Part shown: piece after piece, positions 11,484-19,533 of the stretch
Numbering within the stretch: position 1 is the stretch's first letter
How the letters are laid out: every line of letters starts with the position of its first letter
From: Salipaludibacillus sp. LMS25
GTDB lineage: Bacteria > Bacillota > Bacilli > Bacillales > Salisediminibacteriaceae
Direction of reading: 5' to 3'
Assembly (NCBI RefSeq): GCF_024362805.1
Contig: NZ_CP093299.1
Location: forward strand, 4,248,001 to 4,312,000
DNA length: 64,000 nucleotides
Made by a program: the position numbers and the translations under genes
The notes under the pieces: model-generated
Told to the model about the DNA's origin: nothing
Databases searched by the model: none
What the model saw: the letters and a program-made list of their open reading frames with translations, nothing else

Positions 11484-12276
11484 GGTAAGCCTCCTTCTCT
11501 CTGACAATTTGTGTACCTGCCAACTGTCCCTTTACATAACGGAGTAATTCTTTCGGCTCATAGCCATTTAAAATAACAGGATTATGAACCCCTTCGTTTA
11601 GTGCATTTATAGCAGCCGTCACTTTCGGTATCATGCCGCCATATATAACACCTTGATCCATAAGTGAATGTATTTGACGTTCCGTTAATTTATCATGAAT
11701 AATCTGTTCTGAATTTTTTGTTTGCATGACCCCAGGTATGTCGCTGATAAAAGCAAGATTTCCTTTAAAAGCCTTCGCTACTGCTGCAGCTGCCATATCA
11801 GCATTGACGTTATATTTTTGACCTTCGTCGTCAATGCCAATCGGAGAAAGGACTGGAATACCACCTTCGTTCATAATAACGTTTAACCAAGCGGTGTTCA
11901 CCTTATCTACTTTACCGACGAAGCCAAGTTTTCCATCATTGTTTATGGGAGATGCCTTAAGTATTTTTCCATCTACGCCACTAATACCAAATCCTGGTAC
12001 ACCTGCTGATAATAATTTTCCAACGATCACTTTATTAATGCTCCCGCTTAGGATTGTTTCAGCCACCTGCAGAACCTCTGGTGTCGTGACCCTTAAGCCA
12101 TCAACAAATCGGGTATCAACCTGCCATTTATCTAAAGCTTCATTAATTTCCGGACCACCACCGTGAACGATAATCGGCTGCCATCCGGCTTCTTTTAAAG
12201 CTATGAAAGTACGATAAAATGAATCAGGTAACCTTTGAATGATACTACCGCCAATTTTACAGATTAAGTGTTTCAT
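11476..12276 (-). CDS. argB: Acetylglutamate kinase
   Basis: Phosphorylates N-acetylglutamate; amino acid kinase family. The N-terminal KIGGS phosphate loop, VIHGGGPEIN and the later ISDIPGV block are present. The ATG at 12276 has AAGGAGAG 5 nt upstream and yields 266 residues starting MKHLICKIGGS; an in-frame ATG at 12306 would lie inside argJ and is less likely. There is a 10-bp gap from argJ and an 8-bp overlap with argD. Confidence 0.94.
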   Translation of the reverse strand: MKHLICKIGGSIIQRLPDSFYRTFIALKEAGWQPIIVHGGGPEINEALDKWQVDTRFVDGLRVTTPEVLQVAETILSGSINKVIVGKLLSAGVPGFGISGVDGKILKASPINNDGKLGFVGKVDKVNTAWLNVIMNEGGIPVLSPIGIDDEGQKYNVNADMAAAAVAKAFKGNLAFISDIPGVMQTKNSEQIIHDKLTERQIHSLMDQGVIYGGMIPKVTAAINALNEGVHNPVILNGYEPKELLRYVKGQLAGTQIVREKEAYHA

Positions 12277-12286
12277 CGCTCTCTCC

Positions 12287-13516
12287 TTACGTTCGATACG
12301 AGGCATTTATTTTGACGTAGTCATACGTAAGATCACAACCCCACGCAGCACACGATTCTTTTCCATCGTTCAAATTAATTGTGATGTGAACATCATCATT
12401 CGATAAGTAAGCTTTTGCTTCTTCTTCACTAAAAGGTAACGGTAAACCGCCTTTAACAACGTGAATATCGCCTAATGCAACATCCACTTTATCTTGATGA
12501 ACTGGCTGGTTGCTATAACCTACAGCACATACCACTCTCCCCCAGTTTGGGTCTGCCCCATAAACAGCAGACTTAACAAGATTAGATGAAATAACAGCTT
12601 TACCGACGTGTCTAGCTGTTTCAATCGTAGGCGCTCCTTTAACATTAACCTGTATGAGCTTCGTAGCTCCTTCCCCATCTCTTGCAATTTGTTTAGCCAA
12701 TTCTTGACTTACAAATTGCAAAGCTTCTACGAACAAACGCCATTGTGGGTGGTTTTCATCTAAAGGATGATTGTTTTGTAAGCCATTTGCCAGTACTAGT
12801 ACCGTATCATTTGTACTGCTGTCGCCGTCCACAGTAATCATATTAAAGGTATGATCTGTCACGATGCGGAGCGCTTTCTGCAAACTTTCGGCCTCAACGT
12901 TTGCGTCTGTCGTTATATAAGCGAGCATCGTGGCCATGTTAGGGTGAATCATGCCAGACCCTTTTGCCGCCCCACCGATCGTAATCTCTTTCCCATCAAT
13001 CTTTAATTTAACAGCGATTTTCTTTGTGACGGTATCCGTTGTTAAGATCGCCTGCTCAAATCGATCGCATGACATGTTATCCTTGTGAGTCATGGCCTCC
13101 ACTCCCGCTTCGATTTTTTCCATCGGGAGTGTGACGCCAATTAAGCCTGTGGAAGCGACAGCCACATGGTGTTCATTGACTCGCATCTTTTCAGCAACCC
13201 ATTTACGTGTTTGAAGAGCATCTTCCATGCCTTGTTCTCCTGTACAGGCATTGGCAATACCTGAATTAACAACAATTGTTTGCAAAGCGTGATCGACACT
13301 AAGACTTTGCTGCGTCACCTTCAGCGGTGGTGCTTGAAAGGCATTCACTGTATAGACACCTGCTGCGGCGGCGGGAACATCAGAATGAAGCCAACCAAAA
13401 TCAAGCTTAGCTTTCCTTATGCCTGTATGGACACCTCCTGCAGAAAAACCTTTCGGACTTGTTACATTACCGTTCTCAACTATGTCAATATGGTGCTTCT
13501 TAGTTTTCACCAACAT
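12287..13516 (-). CDS. argJ: Bifunctional ornithine/glutamate N-acetyltransferase
   Basis: Recycles the acetyl group from acetylornithine to glutamate, and in bifunctional forms also acetylates glutamate from acetyl-CoA. The precursor self-cleaves before the nucleophile Thr196 in HPNMATMLA; this and the GGAAKGSGM block are intact. Length 409 is normal. A functional ArgJ explains why no argA is needed for the cluster. It lies 18 bp after argC. Confidence 0.95.
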   Translation of the reverse strand: MLVKTKKHHIDIVENGNVTSPKGFSAGGVHTGIRKAKLDFGWLHSDVPAAAAGVYTVNAFQAPPLKVTQQSLSVDHALQTIVVNSGIANACTGEQGMEDALQTRKWVAEKMRVNEHHVAVASTGLIGVTLPMEKIEAGVEAMTHKDNMSCDRFEQAILTTDTVTKKIAVKLKIDGKEITIGGAAKGSGMIHPNMATMLAYITTDANVEAESLQKALRIVTDHTFNMITVDGDSSTNDTVLVLANGLQNNHPLDENHPQWRLFVEALQFVSQELAKQIARDGEGATKLIQVNVKGAPTIETARHVGKAVISSNLVKSAVYGADPNWGRVVCAVGYSNQPVHQDKVDVALGDIHVVKGGLPLPFSEEEAKAYLSNDDVHITINLNDGKESCAAWGCDLTYDYVKINASYRT

Positions 13517-13534
13517 GTTATTTTCTCCTTTCGC

Positions 13535-14569
13535 TTATGGAAACAGAGGGATCAGCTGTAAGCCTTCCTCTACATTCCAGCCATTCATTATATTTGCATT
13601 TTGGATCGCTTGACCTGCTGCCCCTTTAACGAGATTATCAATCGCAGAAGCAATCGTCAGCTGTCCAGTCCGTTCATTTATATGGACGCCGATATCACAA
13701 AAGTTACTCCCCGCAACTTCTTTTGTGGCTGGGAAATGATTTTGCGGCCTGACTCTTACAAAAGGGTGATTTTGATAAAAATTTGAATAAAGTTCATGAA
13801 TATATGAGGGCTCAACACTACTTTTTAAATGTGTATACATCGTACACATGAGCCCACGTGTCATTGGGATTAGATGAGTTGTCATATTAATAAAGGCTTG
13901 TTGATTAGCTTCCCTAGTTAAATAGTGTTCAATTTCAGGGATATGCTGATGCTTGCCAACCTTATAAGGTTTTACATTTTCATTAGTTTCTGAAAAATGT
14001 GTCATCGCAGATTGTTTACGCCCCGCCCCCGAGACACCCGTTTTCCCGTCAATAACAATAGATGATAAATCAATTAAGTCGTGATGAACAGCTGGCATCA
14101 AACCTAGTAAGCTAGCTGTAGGAAAACATCCAGGATTAGAACAAATACGAGCTGTGGATAGTTTCTCACTGTAAATCTCACTTAACCCATATACAGCTTC
14201 ATCTAATAGGCTTTTTGGTGCTGCATCTTGTCCATACCACGTTTCGTATGTCTCTGGAGAGTCTAACCTCAAATCACCAGACAAGTCTATGCATTGGACA
14301 GATTGTAAATGTGGGATATAGCGTTTACTAACACCAGGTGGCGTTGCAAAAAACACAATATCTACTTCTTGATCAAGTGCATGACTATTTAACTCTTCCA
14401 TAGGGATCGGTACAAAGGATTTGAGATGTGGATATGTTTCTTCTAATCTTTGCCCTTCCTGGGAATGAGAAATAATTTTTGTAATCTGTAGTTTTGAATG
14501 ACCTTGAAGAAGCCTTATGAGCTCAATGGCTCCGTACCCGGTCCCTCCAACAATAGCAACCTGTTTCAA
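13535..14569 (-). CDS. argC: N-acetyl-gamma-glutamyl-phosphate reductase
   Basis: NADPH-dependent reductase making N-acetylglutamate semialdehyde. It has the N-terminal GGTGYGAIELIRLL Rossmann loop and catalytic Cys148 in SNPGCFPT. The gene begins with a TTG codon at 14569, preceded by AAAGGA 11 nt upstream; no ATG or GTG is available in frame before it. It is the first gene of the arginine unit and follows a well-formed promoter. Confidence 0.94.
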   Translation of the reverse strand: MKQVAIVGGTGYGAIELIRLLQGHSKLQITKIISHSQEGQRLEETYPHLKSFVPIPMEELNSHALDQEVDIVFFATPPGVSKRYIPHLQSVQCIDLSGDLRLDSPETYETWYGQDAAPKSLLDEAVYGLSEIYSEKLSTARICSNPGCFPTASLLGLMPAVHHDLIDLSSIVIDGKTGVSGAGRKQSAMTHFSETNENVKPYKVGKHQHIPEIEHYLTREANQQAFINMTTHLIPMTRGLMCTMYTHLKSSVEPSYIHELYSNFYQNHPFVRVRPQNHFPATKEVAGSNFCDIGVHINERTGQLTIASAIDNLVKGAAGQAIQNANIMNGWNVEEGLQLIPLFP

Positions 14570-14611
14570 AGCAATCAGCGTCCTTTCCGAACTATGGTGA
14601 ATTAATTAATT

Positions 14612-14640
14612 ATTATACTCACTCATACATATATATGCAA
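14612..14640 (-). promoter_or_regulatory. Promoter of the argC unit
   Basis: On the minus strand TTGCAT (14635-14640) is followed after 17 bp by a perfect TATAAT (14612-14617), 43 bp before the argC start. It is the best sigma-A-like promoter in this gap. Confidence 0.6.
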
Positions 14641-14653
14641 CATTTTTATGTAG

Positions 14654-14672
14654 ATAAATTAATTTTTATACA
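14654..14672 (-). promoter_or_regulatory. Candidate ArgR/AhrC operator upstream of argC
   Basis: TGTATAAAAATTAAT on the minus strand matches 12 of 14 positions of the ARG-box core TGAAT-WWWW-ATTCA and lies just upstream of the argC promoter, where B. subtilis AhrC also binds. This is an inference from position and partial match. Confidence 0.4.
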
Positions 14673-14742
14673 ATATTTTATTAATTATGCTTATAAATAC
14701 TGTTATAGAGGCTTCGCAATATGTATAAATGAGATGTATTTA

Positions 14743-14852
14743 ATAAAACGAACCTTCAATCAAAACATTAGCGTCCGTTATCTCTCGCCTAAATAGATTT
14801 ATTTCTGCTCTATTTTGAGGCGGGAAGTTTACGGACGTTTATCTGTAATAAA
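14743..14852 (+). repeat. Family B dispersed repeat lacking the first hairpin
   Basis: Begins ATAAAACGAACCTTCAATC and passes directly to ACATTAGCGTCCGTTATC, so the first hairpin is deleted. The second module is intact: CGCCTAAATAGA pairs with TCTATTTTGAGGCG, and CGTCCGT pairs with ACGGACG. The following 235 bp up to the cls terminator show no gene. Confidence 0.75.
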
Positions 14853-15087
14853 TTTTCTATTAGTCTATTAGTAAAGCTTCCGTTTTTTTAAAATGATGCA
14901 TTATTTCATAAACCTCTCCTTCCTAGTATGAGAGACGCAGTAAATTACAGGTGGTAGAGGCTTTTCTATATGTAATTTCCTTGAGAAGACCCCTAGCTTT
15001 GCATTTATGTCCCCACCCCCGATCGCAGTCCTTTTTCTTCTTTCCTTTTCAAGTGAGTTATGTCGGGCTTACTTTAGAATAAAATAC

Positions 15088-15121
15088 AAAAAAAGACTAC
15101 CGAGATAACCCTCAGCAGTCT
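15088..15121 (-). terminator. Terminator of cls
   Basis: On the minus strand AGACTGCTGAG and CTCGGTAGTCT form a stem with a short loop, followed by TTTTTTT. It lies 23 bp after the cls stop codon. Confidence 0.85.
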
Positions 15122-15143
15122 AAAGAATAATATTACTATTTGA

Positions 15144-16592
15144 TTATAAAATCGGTGACAGTAGTCGCGAAATAGACTCTTTAAAGCGGATCCAGCGCGG
15201 ACGTTTTTGATAAAGTTCTTCAGTTAATCGTGTTGAATTTTGCATGTCCTGTTCAAACGATTGTGCGATTATTTCAGCTGTTTGCTGATCATATATAAAC
15301 GCATTCACTTCAAAATTTAGCTTAAAGCTTCTCATATCTATATTGGCAGTTCCAACAGAGCACATTTTACGATCGATAACGATAGCTTTAGCATGGATAA
15401 ACCCATTCTCGTAAATGTAAACACTTGCCCCTGACCTCAGTAACTTCCCAATATGAGAAAGTGTCGCCCAATAAATAAATGGGTGATCAGGTTTATTAGG
15501 AATCATGATTCTCACATCTTTACCAGAAAGGGATGCCACCGTTAAAGCATCCAGTAGGCTTTCGTCTGGAATAAAATACGGTGTTTGAATATAGATTGAG
15601 TCATTTGCACTCATGATCATTTTCATGTAGCCATTTTTAATTTGCTCCCATTCTGAATCCGGTCCACTGGAGACGATTTGTAAAGTGGCATTTCCAGTAC
15701 TTTCTTTCATAGGAAAGTATCGTGGCTCATAGTTGATCGTAAAGTGCTTTGAAGCTTGGTTCCAATCAAGAATGAAACGCGTTTGCATAGGGTCAACAGC
15801 ATTTCCAGATATTCTTAAATGAGTATCGCGCCAATAACCGAATTTTTTCTTCTTACCTAGATATTCATTTCCTACATTAAAGCCACCAACATAGCCAATT
15901 TGACCATCTATTATCGTTATTTTACGATGGTTTCGATAGTTTAAACGGATATTTATTAAAGGGAATTTTGAAGGGAAGAAAACCCCCACTTCGCCCCCTG
16001 CTTTTATTAAAGCGCTAAAATTCTTTACTCGTAGTTTTCTAGAACCAAGTTCATCATACAGTACTCTAACTTTAACGCCTTCTTCTGCTTTTTTAACCAG
16101 TTCCTCTATTAATTTCTTTCCAAGCTCATCATATCTAAAAATGTAGTATTGTATATGAATATGATCCTTCGCTTGTTGAATATCGCGAAATAATTGATCA
16201 AACTTCTCTTGACCATCTGTAAACACAGCTATCTCATTATCTTTCGTTAAAATGGCATCATTATTTACAAGATGCATGTAAATTAAGTCTCGGTAAGGAT
16301 CAACATTGTCATCGTGGAATAAAAAATCAGGATTTCTAATTTGCGCTAGTTGTTTAGATATGATGTCAGCGATCCCAACTTTACGAATTCCTTCCCAATC
16401 AAACAATCGTCGCCTCGTTAAATTTTGCCCTAGAAATAAGTAAACGACGAATCCAATAAATGGGATAAAAAAGAGAATCATCAACCATGCCCATGTGGTA
16501 GAAGCATCTTTACGTTCGATAAATATTATAATACCAGCGAATAGAATGTTAAAAATGAATAAGAACATGAGAAGAAGCGATAAAATATCCAT
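15144..16592 (-). CDS. cls: Cardiolipin synthase
   Basis: Membrane phospholipase D-family enzyme condensing two phosphatidylglycerols to cardiolipin. Two N-terminal membrane helices (about residues 3-25 and 34-55) are followed by two HKD catalytic motifs: HRKITIIDG at 222-230 and HAKAIVIDR at 400-408. At 482 residues it equals B. subtilis ClsA in layout. It is flanked by its own terminator; cardiolipin enrichment is a known salt-stress response in bacilli. Confidence 0.94.
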   Translation of the reverse strand: MDILSLLLMFLFIFNILFAGIIIFIERKDASTTWAWLMILFFIPFIGFVVYLFLGQNLTRRRLFDWEGIRKVGIADIISKQLAQIRNPDFLFHDDNVDPYRDLIYMHLVNNDAILTKDNEIAVFTDGQEKFDQLFRDIQQAKDHIHIQYYIFRYDELGKKLIEELVKKAEEGVKVRVLYDELGSRKLRVKNFSALIKAGGEVGVFFPSKFPLINIRLNYRNHRKITIIDGQIGYVGGFNVGNEYLGKKKKFGYWRDTHLRISGNAVDPMQTRFILDWNQASKHFTINYEPRYFPMKESTGNATLQIVSSGPDSEWEQIKNGYMKMIMSANDSIYIQTPYFIPDESLLDALTVASLSGKDVRIMIPNKPDHPFIYWATLSHIGKLLRSGASVYIYENGFIHAKAIVIDRKMCSVGTANIDMRSFKLNFEVNAFIYDQQTAEIIAQSFEQDMQNSTRLTEELYQKRPRWIRFKESISRLLSPIL

Positions 16593-16680
16593 AACTCCCC
16601 CCTTAAAAGAAGTACTATTATTCGTAAACTATCTCATTTCATACAAGTGTTTATCTCTTCATTATATAAGTTGATACGAT

Positions 16681-17631
16681 TTAAAGTGGTTTTATTGTTG
16701 ATTCAATTTCTTCTCTTTTGTTTTCAAGATAAGGTGGTAAGGCTAAGGATTGACCAAGGTTTTCCAATGTCTCATCAGTTTCAAATCCTGGGCTATCTGT
16801 AGCAAGCTCAAAAAGAATCCCATTACTTTCTCTAAAATATAATGATTTGAAATAATATCGTTCTACAAAGCCCGAGTTCGTCATCCCAAGAGAACTAATA
16901 TAGTCTACCCATTTATGTAACTCCTCCTCAGATTCTACACGAAAAGCGACGTGATGCACACTACCACGACCAGGACGTTCTCTAGGGGCATTATGGCTAG
17001 CCTTCACATGAACTTCAGCGCCCGTTCCCCCTTCACCAGTAGCAAAAACAGTTACTCTTTCATTTTCATAGGTGCCTACCTCTCTAAACCCCATCACCTC
17101 TGTTAAAATACGGTGTGTTTTTTCTGGACGAGGCACTGTTAGTTCTACTGGACCTAATCCAATAACTCCCTGATGTACGGGGACTGGACTATCGGGCCAT
17201 GGCTCGCCACCTGCCACACCTTCGTTAGTTTCATCGGAAACAAATTGAAGACGCTGGCCCTCGAAATCACGAAACTTTAGTACTTTCCGATTAAAGACTT
17301 CTTCTACATTATCGTGTGAAACACCATATTTAGCTAGCCGTTTTAGCCAATAAGCTAAAGCCTCATCATTCGCAACTCTAAGCGATGTTTCGCTAATACT
17401 TTGATTTCCCGGATAAGTCCTTCCGGCGTTCGATATTTCAAAGAAAGTTAGATCTGTTCCGGGGTTCCCCCGTTCATCACCGTAAAATAAATGATACATA
17501 CTTGTGTCATCTTGATTGACTGTCTTCTTCACGAGACGCATACCGATAACCTCGGTATAAAAATGGAGATTTTCTTGTGCATTAGCTGTAATAGCAGAAA
17601 TATGATGAATACCTTTTAAAGGTCGCAACAA
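16681..17631 (-). CDS. VOC-family ring-cleaving dioxygenase-like protein
   Basis: A 316-residue protein with two vicinal-oxygen-chelate (glyoxalase/bleomycin) repeats, the first at GIHHISAITANAQENLHFY and the second at VHHVAFRVESEEELHKW; metal-type residues His and Glu (GILFELATDSPGF) are in place. It resembles the B. subtilis MhqA/MhqE/MhqO proteins that respond to quinones and thiol-reactive electrophiles. The start is TTG at 17631 with AAAGGAGG 8 nt upstream. Its neighbours MsrA and Ohr are also oxidative or thiol-stress enzymes. No MhqR gene is in the window. Confidence 0.85.
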   Translation of the reverse strand: MLRPLKGIHHISAITANAQENLHFYTEVIGMRLVKKTVNQDDTSMYHLFYGDERGNPGTDLTFFEISNAGRTYPGNQSISETSLRVANDEALAYWLKRLAKYGVSHDNVEEVFNRKVLKFRDFEGQRLQFVSDETNEGVAGGEPWPDSPVPVHQGVIGLGPVELTVPRPEKTHRILTEVMGFREVGTYENERVTVFATGEGGTGAEVHVKASHNAPRERPGRGSVHHVAFRVESEEELHKWVDYISSLGMTNSGFVERYYFKSLYFRESNGILFELATDSPGFETDETLENLGQSLALPPYLENKREEIESTIKPL

Positions 17632-17714
17632 TTTTGCCTCCTTTCATTAATATCACTAGCCTCTCTATTTAAACCGGAATTAAAAAATGATATTTTTTCA
17701 TATTGCCTGTTTTT

Positions 17715-18242
17715 CTACAACCAGTTTGTTTCTATAAATGTTTTACGGCCTGATTCTTCTTGTTCCTGCTTATACTTAACAGGATTTTTTTTATAAAATG
17801 TTTGATGTTCATCTTCCGCTTCATAAAAGGGGGCCGCTTGTAAAATTTTTGTCACGATTGGCTTTGAAAATCGACCACTTTCCACAACTTCAAGCCGCGA
17901 TTTCTCAGCTTGCTTTTTCTGCGCTTCCGTATGATAAAAAATAGCTGTTCTATATTGGGGGCCACGATCAAAAAATTGGCCTCTTTCATCAGTCGGATCA
18001 ATTTGAGGCCAATACAGCGAAAGTAATTTTTCGTACGAAAAAAGTTGGGGATCAAATATGATCTCTACTGCTTCATAATGACCTGTTTCACCGGTTTTTA
18101 CTTGTTCATACGAAGGATTCACGATATCACCACCGGTATACCCAGATGTGACTTTGATGATTCCCGGCTGTTCATCAAATGGTTTTACCATGCACCAAAA
18201 GCATCCTCCTGCGAATGTGGCTTTCTCATATGTTTTCGTCAT
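17715..18242 (-). CDS. msrA: Peptide methionine (S)-S-oxide reductase
   Basis: Repairs oxidised methionine. The catalytic motif GCFWC lies at residues 13-17 of the chosen frame, with SGYTGG and HYEAVEI blocks. The only cysteines are in GCFWC, so recycling cannot use a C-terminal resolving cysteine. The ATG at 18242 has AAGGAG 9 nt upstream; an upstream in-frame codon is ignored. No msrB is fused or adjacent. Confidence 0.93.
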   Translation of the reverse strand: MTKTYEKATFAGGCFWCMVKPFDEQPGIIKVTSGYTGGDIVNPSYEQVKTGETGHYEAVEIIFDPQLFSYEKLLSLYWPQIDPTDERGQFFDRGPQYRTAIFYHTEAQKKQAEKSRLEVVESGRFSKPIVTKILQAAPFYEAEDEHQTFYKKNPVKYKQEQEESGRKTFIETNWL

Positions 18243-18428
18243 TGTTAACAACTCCTTTTTTTATGCAACAATCATTACTTTTTGCGACGCTTTTTCTATG
18301 TTTGCTTTTAGCTAAAAGTTTTTATACTTATTAATAATTATACTTGTTTTCCTTTCCTTTTCATATAAAAGGCGGTTCATTTCGCGCAATTAAAAGAATC
18401 CGGATAAGAGACGTTATCCAGATTCTTC

Positions 18429-18587
18429 ATAAAGCTAAGCTTCAATCAGTGGGCGTTTTCCTTCATCCCCCACTGATTGTTCGTTTAACTTATGGGACCT
18501 TTAGGGGCAGTTTATCCCCCACCTAAACTTGTCGATCTTCTTAAGTTTTGAGGTGGGGGTTTTACTGCCCCTTAAGAGGGGGATAAA
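18429..18587 (+). repeat. Family A dispersed repeat, copy 1 (full length)
   Basis: A 159-bp element from ATAAAGCTAAGC to GGGATAAA. Module 1 is a hairpin, CAATCAGTGGG ... CCCACTGATTG. After TTATGGGACC, module 2 is a long imperfect palindrome built of GGGGCAG/CTGCCCC, CCCCCACCT/AGGTGGGGG and AAACTT/AAGTTT. It ends 3 bp from the ohr stop codon. No U-run follows, so a plain intrinsic terminator is unlikely. Confidence 0.9.
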
Positions 18588-18590
18588 CTA

Positions 18591-19013
18591 TTAATTTGTT
18601 TTTACAACGAGATCCACATCTACATTGCCTCTAGTTGCTTTTGAATATGGACAAAAATCGTGCGCCTTATGCACCAGCTCTTCAGCTTCATTTTGTGAGA
18701 CACCACTAATGTCGGCATGCAGCGTAACACTTAATTTAAACCCATTATCTTCCTTATCTTTCAAGAGGCTTACCTCACTTGTAATAGTTGACTTAATGTC
18801 TTTTTTCTGTTTAGATGCCATCAGATTAAGAGCCCCATCAAAGCAAGCAGCATAACCAGCTGCAAATAATTGTTCAGGATTCGAGGCGTCTGAAGGGATA
18901 CCCTTTTCTTTGGGCATTGATAAATTAACATCGATGATCCCGTTATCTGATTTCACATGGCCTTCCCGTCCACCAGAAGCTGTTGCCTTAGTCGTTAAAA
19001 TCGTATTAGCCAT
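18591..19013 (-). CDS. Organic hydroperoxide resistance protein, Ohr/OsmC family
   Basis: Thiol peroxidase that reduces organic hydroperoxides, 140 residues. The two redox cysteines are Cys57 (AACFDGA) and Cys121 (DFCPYSKATRGN), the arrangement of the Ohr subfamily. AAAGGAGGG lies 6 nt before the ATG. No OhrR regulator gene or clear OhrR inverted repeat is seen nearby, so it could be an OhrB-type general-stress copy rather than OhrA. Confidence 0.92.
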   Translation of the reverse strand: MANTILTTKATASGGREGHVKSDNGIIDVNLSMPKEKGIPSDASNPEQLFAAGYAACFDGALNLMASKQKKDIKSTITSEVSLLKDKEDNGFKLSVTLHADISGVSQNEAEELVHKAHDFCPYSKATRGNVDVDLVVKTN

Positions 19014-19287
19014 TATAGTCCCTCCTTTTAAAATACTTAAATGTTTTGTCCTTTATTATGTTCACTTTAATAGTAGATTTTAAACATCTCTCTAAATTAT
19101 CATGGCCAAACTTTTAATTAGTTACGTCATTTATCTTAAATAGGAAACCGTTCTAGCTCAATAAACTACCAAGTTAGGGACAACTTTTTATTATATTGAT
19201 GTTACCAATTAAGTAAAGAAAAATAAGGTGACTGTTTATCGACTAAACCCACAACTCTTCTTTTTAATGTCTCAGTGATGTGCAATC
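19014..19287. other. Intergenic stretch without a visible gene
   Basis: AT-rich spacer between ohr and a family B repeat; I see no ORF with a ribosome site, RNA gene or terminator here. Confidence 0.4.
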
Positions 19288-19446
19288 ATAAAACGAACCT
19301 TCAACTCAGAGGGAGTTATTATTCTTCTCCCACTAAGTTGAAGGGGAGTGAATCTGGCTATTAGCGCCCGTTATTTCCCGCCTATATAGAGTTATCTCTT
19401 CTTCTATTTTGACGTCGGGGTTTTATGGACGGTTATCTGTGTTAAA
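19288..19446 (+). repeat. Family B dispersed repeat, full length
   Basis: Runs from ATAAAACGAACC to CTGTGTTAAA, with first hairpin (CTTCAACTCAG ... CTAAGTTGAAG) and second module (GCGCCCGTTATTTCCCGCC ... GACGGTTATCTG). It lies 88 bp beyond the yhgE stop codon. Confidence 0.8.
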
Positions 19447-19533
19447 ACATCTAGCCGAACTTCCCCCTAATACAGCACAGCCAATGTCGTATCTCTTTTA
19501 TTAACTTTGTAAAAGCCCTTTCTCACTAAGACG

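Noticed and set aside
18429..18587. Family A repeats as simple intrinsic terminators
   Set aside because: Stems are strong but no U-tract follows on either strand, and the conserved linker sequences are not needed for termination.
19058..19100. Sigma-B promoter for ohr
   Set aside because: A GTTTAA-like element exists but no acceptable GGGTAT -10 partner at the right distance.
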